The notes beneath the pieces were generated by a model, which searched no databases, had not been told where the DNA came from, and saw only the letters and a list, made by a program, of their open reading frames with translations. A stretch of 64,000 nucleotides of DNA from Bordetella parapertussis (GTDB taxonomy: Bacteria > Pseudomonadota > Gammaproteobacteria > Burkholderiales > Burkholderiaceae_B), in NCBI GenBank assembly GCA_945895265.1, contig CAMDEF010000005.1, positions 87,112 to 151,111 on the forward strand. Direction: 5' to 3'. Each line of letters starts with the position of its first letter. The first letter of the stretch is position 1. A program made the translations under genes and the position numbers. Below are positions 18,422 to 26,699 of this stretch, one piece after another.

Positions 18422-19558
18422 TTAGTGCGCAGAAAGCCGGCGCCCCAACCTGATCATGGGCTTTTCAACTGCGTAATAAATGAGGGCCGAGAGGGCGATC
18501 GAGCCGAGTACAGACAACAGCAAATACACCCCGAGGTGGGCGTTGGCGAGCCCGGGCAAACGATTGTCACGTAGCAGCACAAAGAGCGTGTAAAACACAA
18601 TTGGATGAAACAGGTACATTGAATAACTGATGTCGCCTAACCAAGTGGTGAAACGACTGTTGATCTGTAGTTTGGTCGACAATAAGATGAACAAGCCAAG
18701 CCCGACAGACACCGGTGGCATAAATACCGATAATTTTGATGTAAGGGCGCTCGGCAAGTACGCGTAAAAGATCCAGTTGAGTACGGGCAGGGTGCATACA
18801 GCTAGCGGAAACAAAATCAAGACAGCTAGAATCGCTCGAGAAAAGGGTGGGGTGCCTTCAGCTTGATCGCGATCATGCCAGCAGCGAAAAAGAGCGCCCC
18901 AAAACATCACCGAAACAAACAGCGCGTATTCAGTGAGGTAGTTCAGAAATGGGCCCGCGCTAGTCGGATCAAGCCAAGTGGGGTTCAACAAGTGCACGCA
19001 TCGCGGAAGCACAATAAAAATGATTGGGCCTGCAAACATGCTCACCACTAACCCACGCGGTTGCTGCAGTGCTCCTAGTGTAAATAGACACGCGCAGGCA
19101 ATATAAAAAATCAACTCAAGGCGTAAGGTCCAGTAAAGTCCTAACACGTCTGGTGCGCCCAAGACGCTCTGAATCATTGTTAGATTTAACAATACCGTCT
19201 GGAGTGAGAAGGGCGTCATGAATAAGAGCCCAAGAAGGGCTGCGCCCACGACCGACAGCCAATAGGCCGGATACAGCCTGAAAACTCTGCGAATCAAAAA
19301 GACTCGTAGCGCGTCTGCTTTGGTTTGATTGCCAATAGCGCGCAAACTCGAGGGAATCACAAAGCCACTGATGGCAAAAAATAGTATGACTCCAACGCGT
19401 CCGGTATCGAGCGCCGCTGAAAACGCATAGAGTAGGTCACCCACTGGTGGAGTAGGCAATTGCTTAAACGCGTCGGTGGCGTGCAGCCAGATCACTAAGA
19501 TGGCTGCAAGCCCGCGTTGTGCATCGATATAGCCAAAGCGTTTAGGCAGTGCTGTCAC
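18422..19558 (-). CDS. Acyltransferase 3 family membrane protein (OafA/NodX-like)
   Basis: 378 residues with about ten membrane helices. The N-terminus RFGYIDAQRGLAAILVIWLHATDAF holds the conserved Arg-Gly and His of the acyltransferase-3 family; an FFAISGFVIP segment and the FFRLYPxYW-like motif (RVFRLYPAYW) follow. These enzymes O-acylate sugars on the cell surface. The start is GTG at 19558, five bases after the stop of a Bug receptor gene, so it may be the last gene of a leftward operon. A link between surface acylation and acid uptake is not obvious. Confidence 0.85.
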   Translation of the reverse strand: MTALPKRFGYIDAQRGLAAILVIWLHATDAFKQLPTPPVGDLLYAFSAALDTGRVGVILFFAISGFVIPSSLRAIGNQTKADALRVFLIRRVFRLYPAYWLSVVGAALLGLLFMTPFSLQTVLLNLTMIQSVLGAPDVLGLYWTLRLELIFYIACACLFTLGALQQPRGLVVSMFAGPIIFIVLPRCVHLLNPTWLDPTSAGPFLNYLTEYALFVSVMFWGALFRCWHDRDQAEGTPPFSRAILAVLILFPLAVCTLPVLNWIFYAYLPSALTSKLSVFMPPVSVGLGLFILLSTKLQINSRFTTWLGDISYSMYLFHPIVFYTLFVLLRDNRLPGLANAHLGVYLLLSVLGSIALSALIYYAVEKPMIRLGRRLSAH

Positions 19559-19563
19559 TACCT

Positions 19564-20652
19564 TTAATCCGCTTGAATCTTGTTATCTTTAATGAGCTTG
19601 CCATACAGGGCGTATTGTTTTTGTGTGGCTTGGGCAAACTCTGCAGCACTTGTGCCGCGTATGGTCACGCCTAAGCCCACCAGGCGCTCACGTGTTTGCG
19701 GATCAGTCAGTGCCTTTTGCATTTCAGCGTTTAATTTCTCAATGATAGGTTTGGGAGTCGCAGCGGGGGCAATCATCGCAAACCACGAGTTAAAGAAAAA
19801 ATCGCTGACACCGGCCTGCACAACGGTTGGCACCTCTGGATATTGTGCAAGGCGCTCGGGTGTCGAGACCGCTAGCAAGCGCAACTTACCACCCTGAATC
19901 AGTGAGGTGACCGTACCTAGGCCTTGATAAGACACCTCAACTTGCCCTGCGGCGGCAGCAACGGCTGCGGGTGTGGCGCCCTTGTAAGGGACGTGCACTA
20001 GGTCGATACCCGTGCGTTGAGCAAAGAGCGCCATGGCAATGTGCTGTGGGCTGCCGCTGCCGCCTGAGCCATAGTTAATTTTGCCAGGGTTTGCCTTGGC
20101 CGCCGCAATAAAATCATTGAGAGTTTTATAAGGCGATTGGTCTGCCACCACGATGCCCCACTCAATCGTGGCGACCAGTGAAATCGGCTCAAAGTCTTTG
20201 AGCGCATTCCAGGGGATGTTCGAATAAATGTGTGGCAACATCGTCAAGATGCTGTCATTGACGCCACCGATTGTGTAGCCATCCGGCGCCGCTTTGGCGA
20301 GACGATCAGCCCCAATGAGCCCCGATGACCCAGTGATATTTTCAATTACGATGGGTTGCCCCATGTTCTGTGCCATCTTGGCGGTTAACAGGCGCGCCGC
20401 ACCATCCACAGCACTGCCAGCCGCTAGGGGCACAATCATGCGAATGGGTTTAGTGGGGTAGCTGTCTTGCGCTTGTGCTTGCGTGAGACCAAACGATGCG
20501 AGCGTGAGCAGCGCCAGCATCAAGCCCTTTAACCAGTTTGCTGAGACGGCGTGGTCTTTGAAACGACTTTCTGAGAGCCGATGGCCTTTTAACCATTGTG
20601 CAGAGAAGCTTTCGACTTGTAACCAACTTGCTGAGGTGGGGATCCGAGGCAT
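19564..20652 (-). CDS. Bug/TctC-type periplasmic receptor (2) with repeated N-terminal extension
   Basis: 362 residues if ATG 20652 is used. The canonical receptor begins at residue 45 (MLALLTLASFGLTQAQAQDSYPTKPIRMIVPLAAGSAVDG), followed by ENITGSSGLIGADRLAKAAPDGYT and the HVPYKGA loop. The first 44 residues are four copies of a ten-residue unit (SAxWLKGxxx). This places a polar stretch before the signal peptide, which is abnormal for secretion. The alternative ATG at 20520 has AAAGGG four bases upstream and would give a normal receptor; the repeats would then be leader DNA. It sits in the leftward operon after the Ldh2-type gene. Confidence 0.9.
   Translation of the reverse strand: MPRIPTSASWLQVESFSAQWLKGHRLSESRFKDHAVSANWLKGLMLALLTLASFGLTQAQAQDSYPTKPIRMIVPLAAGSAVDGAARLLTAKMAQNMGQPIVIENITGSSGLIGADRLAKAAPDGYTIGGVNDSILTMLPHIYSNIPWNALKDFEPISLVATIEWGIVVADQSPYKTLNDFIAAAKANPGKINYGSGGSGSPQHIAMALFAQRTGIDLVHVPYKGATPAAVAAAAGQVEVSYQGLGTVTSLIQGGKLRLLAVSTPERLAQYPEVPTVVQAGVSDFFFNSWFAMIAPAATPKPIIEKLNAEMQKALTDPQTRERLVGLGVTIRGTSAAEFAQATQKQYALYGKLIKDNKIQAD
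20515..20634 (-). repeat. 30-bp tandem repeat, four copies, at the 5' end of a Bug gene
   Basis: Copies read on the minus strand are 20634-20605, 20604-20575, 20574-20545 and 20544-20515. Each contains a core like CTCAGCAAnnTGGTTanAAG. Period is exactly 30 bp, hence ten codons. The third copy is the most diverged. The core contains an AAAAGG/AAAGGG stretch resembling a ribosome-binding site. Confidence 0.85.
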
Positions 20653-20666
20653 GAGATTTCCAAAAG

Positions 20667-21734
20667 TTAAACAGTGAGTGCTGCGATACCAAGTTCAGTT
20701 GCCAAGGCATTTAAATCTGCAACGAGAACCGGAGCAAGAGGGATCCCTTGCTCTTTGTAAGCCAAACGTTTTGCATGGCTTTGCTCGCCAGGCAGCCACA
20801 CTCTGTCAACCCCAGGCAGGCGTTCGCTTGCACGTAGATCTTTGACAAGCTGATCGACCGCGCCTTTAAAGAAACCGGGTTCGCCAAAGGCCTTTAAATC
20901 AATCACTAGGATCGCTTGTCCGGTATTGGTGGGCGTGACGTGATCTTTATTGAAGTCAACGACGTCTTTGCCCATTGAAGCGCCCTGTAGTGTGCCTGCC
21001 AGCAGGCCAACGATCAAGGCGAGGCCATACCCCTTATGCCCGCCAATTGGCAATAAAAAGCCTTCATCGGCACGGTTAGGATCGGTGAGAGGGCGGCCCT
21101 GGCGATCGATCATCCAGCCTTCGGGCATAGTTTCACCACGCTTGGCTTTAGCTTTAACTTTGCCGTAAGCCGCTACAGTGGTTGCCATGTCTAGCACGAC
21201 GGCAGGTTCGCTTCCTGCGGGGATCCCCGCGGCGATTGGATTGGTCGAGAGCAGCATATCCATTCCGCCCCAAGGCGGTAAATGGTTGGCATTGCCCACT
21301 GCAAAATACAAACCAATCATGTCGTGCTCGATTGGCATGCGCGCATAGAGCGAGGCGGGGCCTGCGTGATTACTATTGCGCGTGCCAACCCAAGCGACGC
21401 CCGCATTGGCGGCTTTTTTGATCGCGAGCTCAACCGCGTGCGACACCACCAGATGCCCCATCCCGTTGTCGCCATCAACCACGGCCATGGCGGCCTTGTC
21501 TTGTACGACTTTGATTTGCGGGTTGATGTTGATGCCACCTGCTCGAATGCGCTTGACGTATTGCGGTAAGCGAATCACGCCGTGACCGTCAGAGCCCTGC
21601 AGATCGGCTTGCGCCATCAGTGAGGCAACTTTGTTTGCGTGCTCAGCGGGCAGCCCGTTGGCTTGCAACGCACGCGCGATGAAGTCTTTGAGCGCATCGA
21701 ACTGAACGATGATTGAAGTGTGAGCTGCGGGCAT
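20667..21734 (-). CDS. Ldh2/malate-type NAD(P)-dependent 2-hydroxyacid dehydrogenase
   Basis: 355 residues of the Ldh2 (malate/L-lactate/ureidoglycolate dehydrogenase) family. Signs are QADLQGSDGHGVIRLPQYVKRIRAG, the VSHAVELAIKKAANAGVAWVGTRNSNHAGPASLYA segment with the catalytic His, STNPIAAGIP, and GGHKGYGLALIVGLLAGTL. It oxidises a 2-hydroxy acid to a 2-oxo acid with NAD(P)+. Its place between a VOC protein and a Bug receptor, all leftward, suggests catabolism of an imported hydroxy acid. There are about 14 bases between its stop and the start of receptor 2. Confidence 0.9.
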   Translation of the reverse strand: MPAAHTSIIVQFDALKDFIARALQANGLPAEHANKVASLMAQADLQGSDGHGVIRLPQYVKRIRAGGININPQIKVVQDKAAMAVVDGDNGMGHLVVSHAVELAIKKAANAGVAWVGTRNSNHAGPASLYARMPIEHDMIGLYFAVGNANHLPPWGGMDMLLSTNPIAAGIPAGSEPAVVLDMATTVAAYGKVKAKAKRGETMPEGWMIDRQGRPLTDPNRADEGFLLPIGGHKGYGLALIVGLLAGTLQGASMGKDVVDFNKDHVTPTNTGQAILVIDLKAFGEPGFFKGAVDQLVKDLRASERLPGVDRVWLPGEQSHAKRLAYKEQGIPLAPVLVADLNALATELGIAALTV

Positions 21735-21837
21735 GTTGACTTGTAAAGAGGTGTGTGGAGGACGCGTGCAATAAAAAAGTCGATGAGCAATGGTAGGCCA
21801 AACACAGAATGGCTACCAATTTTTTAAGTGGATGTCG

Positions 21838-22326
21838 CTAGTTAGTTTTGCCAGCGTCAGTCCAGGCCGGCACGCGCCCGAGCTGCTCGGCTTCGTGCCA
21901 GGCAAAATTCAGTTCTACCTTAATCCCGTTGATCGGTTCGCGCATGAACAACTGATATAAATTTGAGTTATGCGCTTTGCGCTCACTAAATTCGATTCCG
22001 TTCTTAGACAGGCGCTCGATAAACTCAGCCAATCCATCGCAGTTCAAGCATAGGTGGTCGATTCGCCCTGAACCCAAGGCACCTGCTGCCGAATAGTCAA
22101 TGTTTGTTTGATCGGTCGGGGTTTGCAGATACGTATCTTGATGCGCTGAATGCCTGGCTTTGCCGATATGCAAGACGTCTTGCTCACCGATATATAGCCA
22201 ATACACCGGAAACCCAAACTCAGGATGAAACCCATTGGTGAAGCCGAGATTGTTGCAAAACCAGTCGCGCGTGCCCTCAGGGTCGTGCGTCAGGATCAGT
22301 ACGTGTTCTAAAAATCGTAAACCCAT
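21838..22326 (-). CDS. VOC (glyoxalase/bleomycin resistance/dioxygenase) family protein
   Basis: 162 residues. N-terminal GLRFLEHVLILTHDPEGTRDWFCNNLGF and C-terminal RIDHLCLNCDGLAEFIERLSKNGIEF...IKVELNF give the paired betaalphabetabetabeta modules of the VOC fold. A metal set of His and Glu is plausible (HV near 8, HLCL near 87, KVELNF near 140). Members include lactoylglutathione lyases, epimerases and ring-cleavage enzymes; the specific activity is unknown. It lies in the leftward group with the Ldh2-type enzyme. Confidence 0.8.
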   Translation of the reverse strand: MGLRFLEHVLILTHDPEGTRDWFCNNLGFTNGFHPEFGFPVYWLYIGEQDVLHIGKARHSAHQDTYLQTPTDQTNIDYSAAGALGSGRIDHLCLNCDGLAEFIERLSKNGIEFSERKAHNSNLYQLFMREPINGIKVELNFAWHEAEQLGRVPAWTDAGKTN

Positions 22327-22372
22327 TTTATGCCTTAGCTAAAATCGTTTCTATTGAGATCAATAACAGCGC

Positions 22373-23308
22373 CTAGCATTTAAGCGCGTCGAGATAGTGT
22401 TGCACAACTGACTTGGATAGCTTTTGGCGCTCGCGCTCAACAATATATACCGTGGCGCGCCGCAGCTGTTCCAGCTCTAACTGCGAGCCCGAAATAATCT
22501 GTACGCCTTGTTGCAAAAAGCTTGACTGCAATACGCTATCTTGTTGCGCCGCAAGGGCGCGTTGTTGTTGGGTGGCTTGCGATGCAGCCTCTTGAAGCGC
22601 CTGCTGTTGTGGCTCGGATAAAGAGCGAAACCAAGGCTCGTTGCAGACCAGCAAAAGTACTCCGAAAAAGTGGCTCGTTAAGCTTAGGTGTGGGTGGTGC
22701 TCATAAATTTTAAAGTTGCTGTAATTTGTGAGTGGATTTTCTTGTGCCTGGACTTGACCCGAGCGAATCACACACATCAAGTCGCTGACATCGGTTGTTA
22801 CAGCCTGAAAACCTAAGGCATCTAAAGACTCTCGATAAATCGCACTGTCCAAGGTGCGAATTTTTAAGCCTAGACAGTCTGCAGGTTGACGCACCGGACG
22901 CACGGCATTTGAAATATGTCTAAAGCCATTATCCCAAAAGCCTAGTACCCGATAGCCTGAGTGTTGTGCGAGCGCGCGAGTCAACGATTGACCTGCGATT
23001 TGGTCTAGTGCTGCCAAGGCTTGCGTGCGCTCGGTCACCGTGAAGGGCAGATCTAGTACAGCTAAATCTGGGGCGAGCGCGGTTAAATAGCCAGACGCCA
23101 CGTAACAAAGTTGTCGCTTGCCTGTGTTGACGCTCTGAAACAAGCGCCCGGCCGTTTCGCCCTGCGCGGTGACATCGAGAGTTGTCGCGACCGGCCCGAA
23201 TAACTGACTCGCGTTGAGTGACTGAGCAAGTGACAACAGAGAGGTGCTTAAAATGGATCCAGCACCTTGATAACCGGCCAGTTCAATGGTCGTTTGTGGA
23301 GACAACAC
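22373..23308 (-). CDS. DctP-like solute-binding protein without signal peptide
   Basis: 311 residues. The DctP core is clear: GFRHISNAVRPVRQPADCLGLKIRTLDSAIYRESLDALGFQAVTTDVSDLMCVIRSGQVQAQENPLTNY. The N-terminus (LSPQTTIELAGYQGAGSI) starts directly in the first beta strand with no export signal. GTG 23308 begins one base after the TGA of the preceding Bug gene, so translation is probably coupled. No DctQ or DctM gene is adjacent. It may be a cytoplasmic ligand-binding protein, or the true start may have been lost. Two long Gln/Ala-rich helices near the C-terminus are typical of the family. Confidence 0.78.
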   Translation of the reverse strand: MLSPQTTIELAGYQGAGSILSTSLLSLAQSLNASQLFGPVATTLDVTAQGETAGRLFQSVNTGKRQLCYVASGYLTALAPDLAVLDLPFTVTERTQALAALDQIAGQSLTRALAQHSGYRVLGFWDNGFRHISNAVRPVRQPADCLGLKIRTLDSAIYRESLDALGFQAVTTDVSDLMCVIRSGQVQAQENPLTNYSNFKIYEHHPHLSLTSHFFGVLLLVCNEPWFRSLSEPQQQALQEAASQATQQQRALAAQQDSVLQSSFLQQGVQIISGSQLELEQLRRATVYIVERERQKLSKSVVQHYLDALKC

Positions 23309-23309
23309 T

Positions 23310-24293
23310 TCAGGTGCCTTGAATATTAGAATCCTTGATAATTTTTTGCCACTTCGTGTAGTCAGTCTTCATAATGTTTATCAATTGCGCTGGCGTGCGC
23401 GGCCAAGGGTCTAAGCCCGCTCTGAGCATTTTCTCTTGAACGGCTGGGTCGTTGACGACGGTGGCGGTTGCGGCACGTAAGTCGCTCAGAGCGCCAGCCG
23501 GAACCCCTTTTTGCGCAAACAAAGCGATCCACGATGAGTAATCGTAATTTTTGATACCTTGCTCGATCAGGGTTGGTATCTTTGGATATTGTGGGTGTCG
23601 CTCGGTTCCGCAATAGCCAATCAGGCGAATACGTTTTTCGGCCAAAAAAGGTTTTGCTAAAGACAGTGCCATGGGCATGACTTGAACCTCGTTTGAGGCA
23701 ACAGCCAACGTTGCCTGGCTTGCGCCACGGTAAGGCACATGAATCAACTTCACGCCAGCATACGCATTAAACATCTCACCGGCTAAATGTTGAGGGCTGC
23801 CAATTCCTCCTGAGGCGTAATGGATACGATCTGGCTCTTTGCGAGTTTGTTGTACAAGCTCTTCGATATTATTGATGGAAGACTGAGCAGGGACTGCAAA
23901 AAAAGTTGGTATGTTCGCGATGCCGGCAATCGGTTCAAATTCGGTGAGTGTGTCGACTTTGACGTTTTGTGGTTGCAGGTGAGGCAAGATTGTCAAAATG
24001 CTATTGTTTAGCGCTGCTAGAGTTTGGCCATCAGGCTTGGCGCGTGCCATGCGATCAAGGCCAACAAGGCCGCCCGCACCCGTGATGTTTTCAACGACAA
24101 AGTTGATACCCATCTGCGTAGAAAGTGCGCTGGTGACGTAACGCACTGCGATGTCTGAAGCGCTGCCGGCCTGCAAGGGGAGCCCCACGGTCACCGGATT
24201 GCCGAAGCTGTGTTTTTGAGCCATTGATAAACTGGGCCAAAAGGCGACGCCACAGGCTGCTGCGCCTGCTTTGAGAAAGGTTCTTTTAATCAT
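23310..24293 (-). CDS. Bug/TctC-type periplasmic receptor (3)
   Basis: 327 residues from ATG 24293. The signal peptide is MIKRTFLKAGAAACGVAFWPSLSMAQ. The family pattern follows: NPVTVGLPLQAGSASDIAVRYV, ENITGAGGLVGLDRMARAKPDGQT, HVPYRGASQ, and a C-terminal IMKTDYTKWQKIIKDSNIQ. ATG 24293 is preferred over a longer frame to 24380 because the signal peptide begins there and GAGAG precedes it. It is first in the leftward group, directly ahead of the leaderless DctP-like gene, and divergent from the DUF2237 gene at 24381. Confidence 0.9.
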   Translation of the reverse strand: MIKRTFLKAGAAACGVAFWPSLSMAQKHSFGNPVTVGLPLQAGSASDIAVRYVTSALSTQMGINFVVENITGAGGLVGLDRMARAKPDGQTLAALNNSILTILPHLQPQNVKVDTLTEFEPIAGIANIPTFFAVPAQSSINNIEELVQQTRKEPDRIHYASGGIGSPQHLAGEMFNAYAGVKLIHVPYRGASQATLAVASNEVQVMPMALSLAKPFLAEKRIRLIGYCGTERHPQYPKIPTLIEQGIKNYDYSSWIALFAQKGVPAGALSDLRAATATVVNDPAVQEKMLRAGLDPWPRTPAQLINIMKTDYTKWQKIIKDSNIQGT

Positions 24294-24380
24294 GAGGTCT
24301 CTCGCTGCCCACGTTAGGGTCAAAAGGTTTAACCTTGGTATTTGAAATTTACTCTGTTTTTTTGGTTTAAAGGGTCGCAA

Positions 24381-24758
24381 ATGACTGCAAACGCCTTGAA
24401 TGTGTTGGGCACTAAACTAATGCCCTGTTCTTACGACCCGTTGACCGGCTTCTACCGCGACGGTTGCTGCAACACCGACATGCAGGATTTGGGTAGCCAC
24501 GTCGTTTGCACCAAGGTCACCCAAGAGTTTTTAGAGTTTTCGGCAAGTCGTGGCAATGATTTGTCGACACCGCGTCCTGAGTATCGCTTTGCCGGTTTGC
24601 AAGAGGGTGATCGGTGGTGCTTGTGTGCGTTGCGCTGGAAAGAAGCGTTGCACGCGGGCGTTGCCCCCTTGGTGATCCTTGAAAGCACTCATGCGAAAGC
24701 GCTAGAGTTTGTGACGATCGAGCAGTTACAAGAGTACGCGCTGCAAACTGAAAAGTGA
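24381..24758 (+). CDS. DUF2237 family protein
   Basis: 125 residues. The pattern NVLGTKLMPCSYDPLTGFYRDGCCNTDMQDLGSHVVCTKVTQEFLEFSASRGNDLSTPRPEYRFAGLQEGDRWCLCALRWKEA fits DUF2237, small proteins recognised by several conserved Cys residues and the GDxWCLCAxRW motif; molecular function is unknown. ATG 24381 has AAGGG about seven bases upstream, so the longer frame from 24342 is unlikely. Divergent from Bug receptor 3 and convergent with the MerR-type gene. Confidence 0.83.
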   Translation: MTANALNVLGTKLMPCSYDPLTGFYRDGCCNTDMQDLGSHVVCTKVTQEFLEFSASRGNDLSTPRPEYRFAGLQEGDRWCLCALRWKEALHAGVAPLVILESTHAKALEFVTIEQLQEYALQTEK

Positions 24759-24841
24759 TGTCCAAGACCTTAACGGTTGGCCTGCCAGAGGATTGACTCG
24801 CTAGGTGTTCGCTTGCTTAGAGATAGCTTGTTGGCCGGTTG

Positions 24842-25813
24842 CTAGAGTGTAATCCCCTCGTGCGCTGCGATCAGTTCAAGCGCGTGCTCGAACAGCGCCC
24901 GCGCCTGGCCAGAGACTTCAGCTAAATGTTCATGCAATTGTTGGTCAGTTGAATTTTTGTTTAAACATTCTTGACTGTACTGCTCAAAGCTCGATAACTG
25001 CGTAAGCAGCTCAGCGACATGGCGTGGGCATTCGCACAAGACTGCAGTTGAAATATTAGCCACTCGCGAGAGCGTTTCATCCGAATATTTTTTTGGTGCG
25101 GCTTTGCGGCTTGCGTGTGGCGGAACGACAGCTCGCAGAGCCTGTTCAAGGCTGACGTTTCGAACCCATTCACTGAGCTCTGCGTCTGAGATTGAGTCTT
25201 TGTGCACCGTAATGCCGGCGTTGCTAAGTGTTTGTAGATTGTTGCTTGCGCCGTACACATACAACAACAACGTATGGGTTGCCCGACTTTTGCGGACAAA
25301 ATCAAGGAGCTCTGAAACAGTGCTCTCTTGAACCGTATTCAGACGAATCAAGAGCAGGTCGACTGAGGTGCGTTCGGTGGCCGCGCGTGCGGTGGCTAGG
25401 TCTGAGAAAACCTTGGCATGCTCGCTGTGATCTGCAAAGAGCCCAAGTTTGTGGCGGGTTGAAGCCAGCCGTTGCGCTAACCCTGTGCCGATCACGCACG
25501 CGCGCAAGGGCGTGGCTTGCGTTGTGGCCTGCTGCAGAGCTGAAGCCGATAATCCTTGCGTATGTAAAAGTCGCAGCTGCGTGCTATCAAGTGTGGCAAT
25601 ACCACTGACCGCGTGACCTTGTTCGCTGAGTTGTTTGAGCAGAGTGGCACGCATGACATCGTCTGGCCCATAGAGTCGGTGCTGTCCAAGCGTTTTAGTG
25701 GGGGCAAAAGCTCGGTAACGGGTCTCCCAAATTCGCAGAGTCGTGACGGGCACATTTGCAAGCTTAGAAACCGCACCAATGCGGTAGGACAGAGAGGGCG
25801 CAAGAGAAGACAT
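24842..25813 (-). CDS. MerR-family regulator of the LitR/CarH type, cobalamin motif not visible
   Basis: 323 residues. The N-terminal MerR helix-turn-helix is RIGAVSKLANVPVTTLRIWETRYRAFAPTKTLGQHRLYGPDDVMRATLLKQL (residues ~10-62). The rest has the size and helix-plus-Rossmann look of LitR/CarH light sensors (LLLIRL, THTLLLYVYGASNN), but the expected DxHxxG-type cobalamin motif was not found; GLFADHSEHAK is the nearest. Relatives repress light-inducible genes. Transcribed divergently from an Rrf2-like gene and separated by an AT-rich, repeat-containing spacer that should hold its operators. No Shine-Dalgarno sequence is seen before ATG 25813. Confidence 0.75.
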   Translation of the reverse strand: MSSLAPSLSYRIGAVSKLANVPVTTLRIWETRYRAFAPTKTLGQHRLYGPDDVMRATLLKQLSEQGHAVSGIATLDSTQLRLLHTQGLSASALQQATTQATPLRACVIGTGLAQRLASTRHKLGLFADHSEHAKVFSDLATARAATERTSVDLLLIRLNTVQESTVSELLDFVRKSRATHTLLLYVYGASNNLQTLSNAGITVHKDSISDAELSEWVRNVSLEQALRAVVPPHASRKAAPKKYSDETLSRVANISTAVLCECPRHVAELLTQLSSFEQYSQECLNKNSTDQQLHEHLAEVSGQARALFEHALELIAAHEGITL

Positions 25814-25832
25814 AAATATAAGTAAAATTTAA

Positions 25833-25958
25833 TTTGAATAGAATTTGAGTAGATTATATCAAATATATTTGGATATATTGCTTATTAATCTACTCATTAT
25901 TTGATTTTTATCGAAAAAATTGATATAAAAGTGTTAATTTCTACTCATTGAAATAGAT
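25833..25958. promoter_or_regulatory. AT-rich divergent control region with repeated GAGTAGA motifs
   Basis: TTTGAATAGA (25833-25842) and TTTGAGTAGA (25844-25853) form an 11-bp-spaced direct repeat. GAGTAGATTA (25847-25856) recurs as its exact inverse TAATCTACTC at 25886-25895. A further CTACTCATT at 25941 faces an ATAGA at 25953. The region separates divergent regulator genes and is far more AT-rich than its surroundings. I infer operators for the MerR-type and/or Rrf2-like protein; GGAG at 25961 serves the rightward start. Confidence 0.65.
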
Positions 25959-25970
25959 TTGGAGTTCGCC

Positions 25971-26414
25971 ATGCTGTCGAATAGAGCTTTGAGTGCTTTA
26001 AACGCAACTGTTTTTATTGCGGCAAAAGGGCACCAGCACCCGCCAACCACCCGTGAACTATCTGCAGCCTTAGGCTTGTCGGTATCGTCGTTGCACGGCA
26101 TGCTTAAGTTGCTTGACGATCACGGCATTGTTCGTTCGTTCAGGGGCGCCGAAAAGCGATACGAGATCAAAGCCGATCCAGCCACAATGACGGCCTGGGA
26201 CGTCGTGCAGATTTTTGACGATCCGCACCCACCGGTTGCTCAAAATGCGAAAGAAAAAGACACTGTTTCTTACGAATACGAAAATACCTATTGTGAAATG
26301 TTGAAAGATTTTTTGGCTTCACAAAAAATCATTGATCAAATTGCTGGGGTGAGTTCGAGTCCTAGTACGAATATGAGTATGAATGCGAGTTCTGGCGCCC
26401 TTGCATGGGCCTGA
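25971..26414 (+). CDS. Rrf2-like winged-helix transcriptional regulator
   Basis: 147 residues. A winged helix is seen in LSALNATVFIAAKGHQHPPTTRELSAALGLSVSSLHGMLKLLDDHGIVRSFRGAEKRYEIKADPATMTAWDVVQIFDDP, which follows the Rrf2 arrangement (recognition helix, then RSxRGA wing and a DVVxxFD segment). The usual three Cys of Fe-S-binding Rrf2 proteins are absent; only one Cys is present, near the C-terminus. ATG 25971 is supported by GGAG six bases upstream. The gene overlaps the TIGR03643 gene by ten bases. Confidence 0.72.
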   Translation: MLSNRALSALNATVFIAAKGHQHPPTTRELSAALGLSVSSLHGMLKLLDDHGIVRSFRGAEKRYEIKADPATMTAWDVVQIFDDPHPPVAQNAKEKDTVSYEYENTYCEMLKDFLASQKIIDQIAGVSSSPSTNMSMNASSGALAWA

Positions 26415-26686
26415 TCGAGCCACTCACCGAGGCTGAGCGGTCTCGACTCATCGAGATGGCATGGGAAGATCGAACGCCTTTCGAAATGATTCGTTTGCAG
26501 TACGGCCTGACTGAGGCCTCGGTGATTGACTTTATGCGTAGCAACATGAAAAAGAGTTCGTTTAGGATGTGGCGCAAGAGAATGAATGGGCGCCTGACTA
26601 AACATCAAGCCTTACGAAGTTCTAGCAAGGCGGCATACAGCCTGACCAACGATACAGCATTGAACAAAAAAGGCTCAACAGCATGA
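26405..26686 (+). CDS. TIGR03643 family protein
   Basis: 93 residues. The block LTEAERSRLIEMAWEDRTPFEMIRLQYGLTEASVIDFMRSNMKKSSFRMWRKRMNGRLTKHQALR is the characteristic family core, and the C-terminal ~28 residues are polar and variable. TIGR03643 proteins are unknown in function and are commonly found near cryptochrome/photolyase genes, which agrees with the LitR-like regulator next door. Translation is probably coupled to the Rrf2-like gene by the overlap at 26405-26414. Confidence 0.85.
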   Translation: MGLIEPLTEAERSRLIEMAWEDRTPFEMIRLQYGLTEASVIDFMRSNMKKSSFRMWRKRMNGRLTKHQALRSSSKAAYSLTNDTALNKKGSTA

Positions 26687-26699
26687 CTTGGGTGATGAC

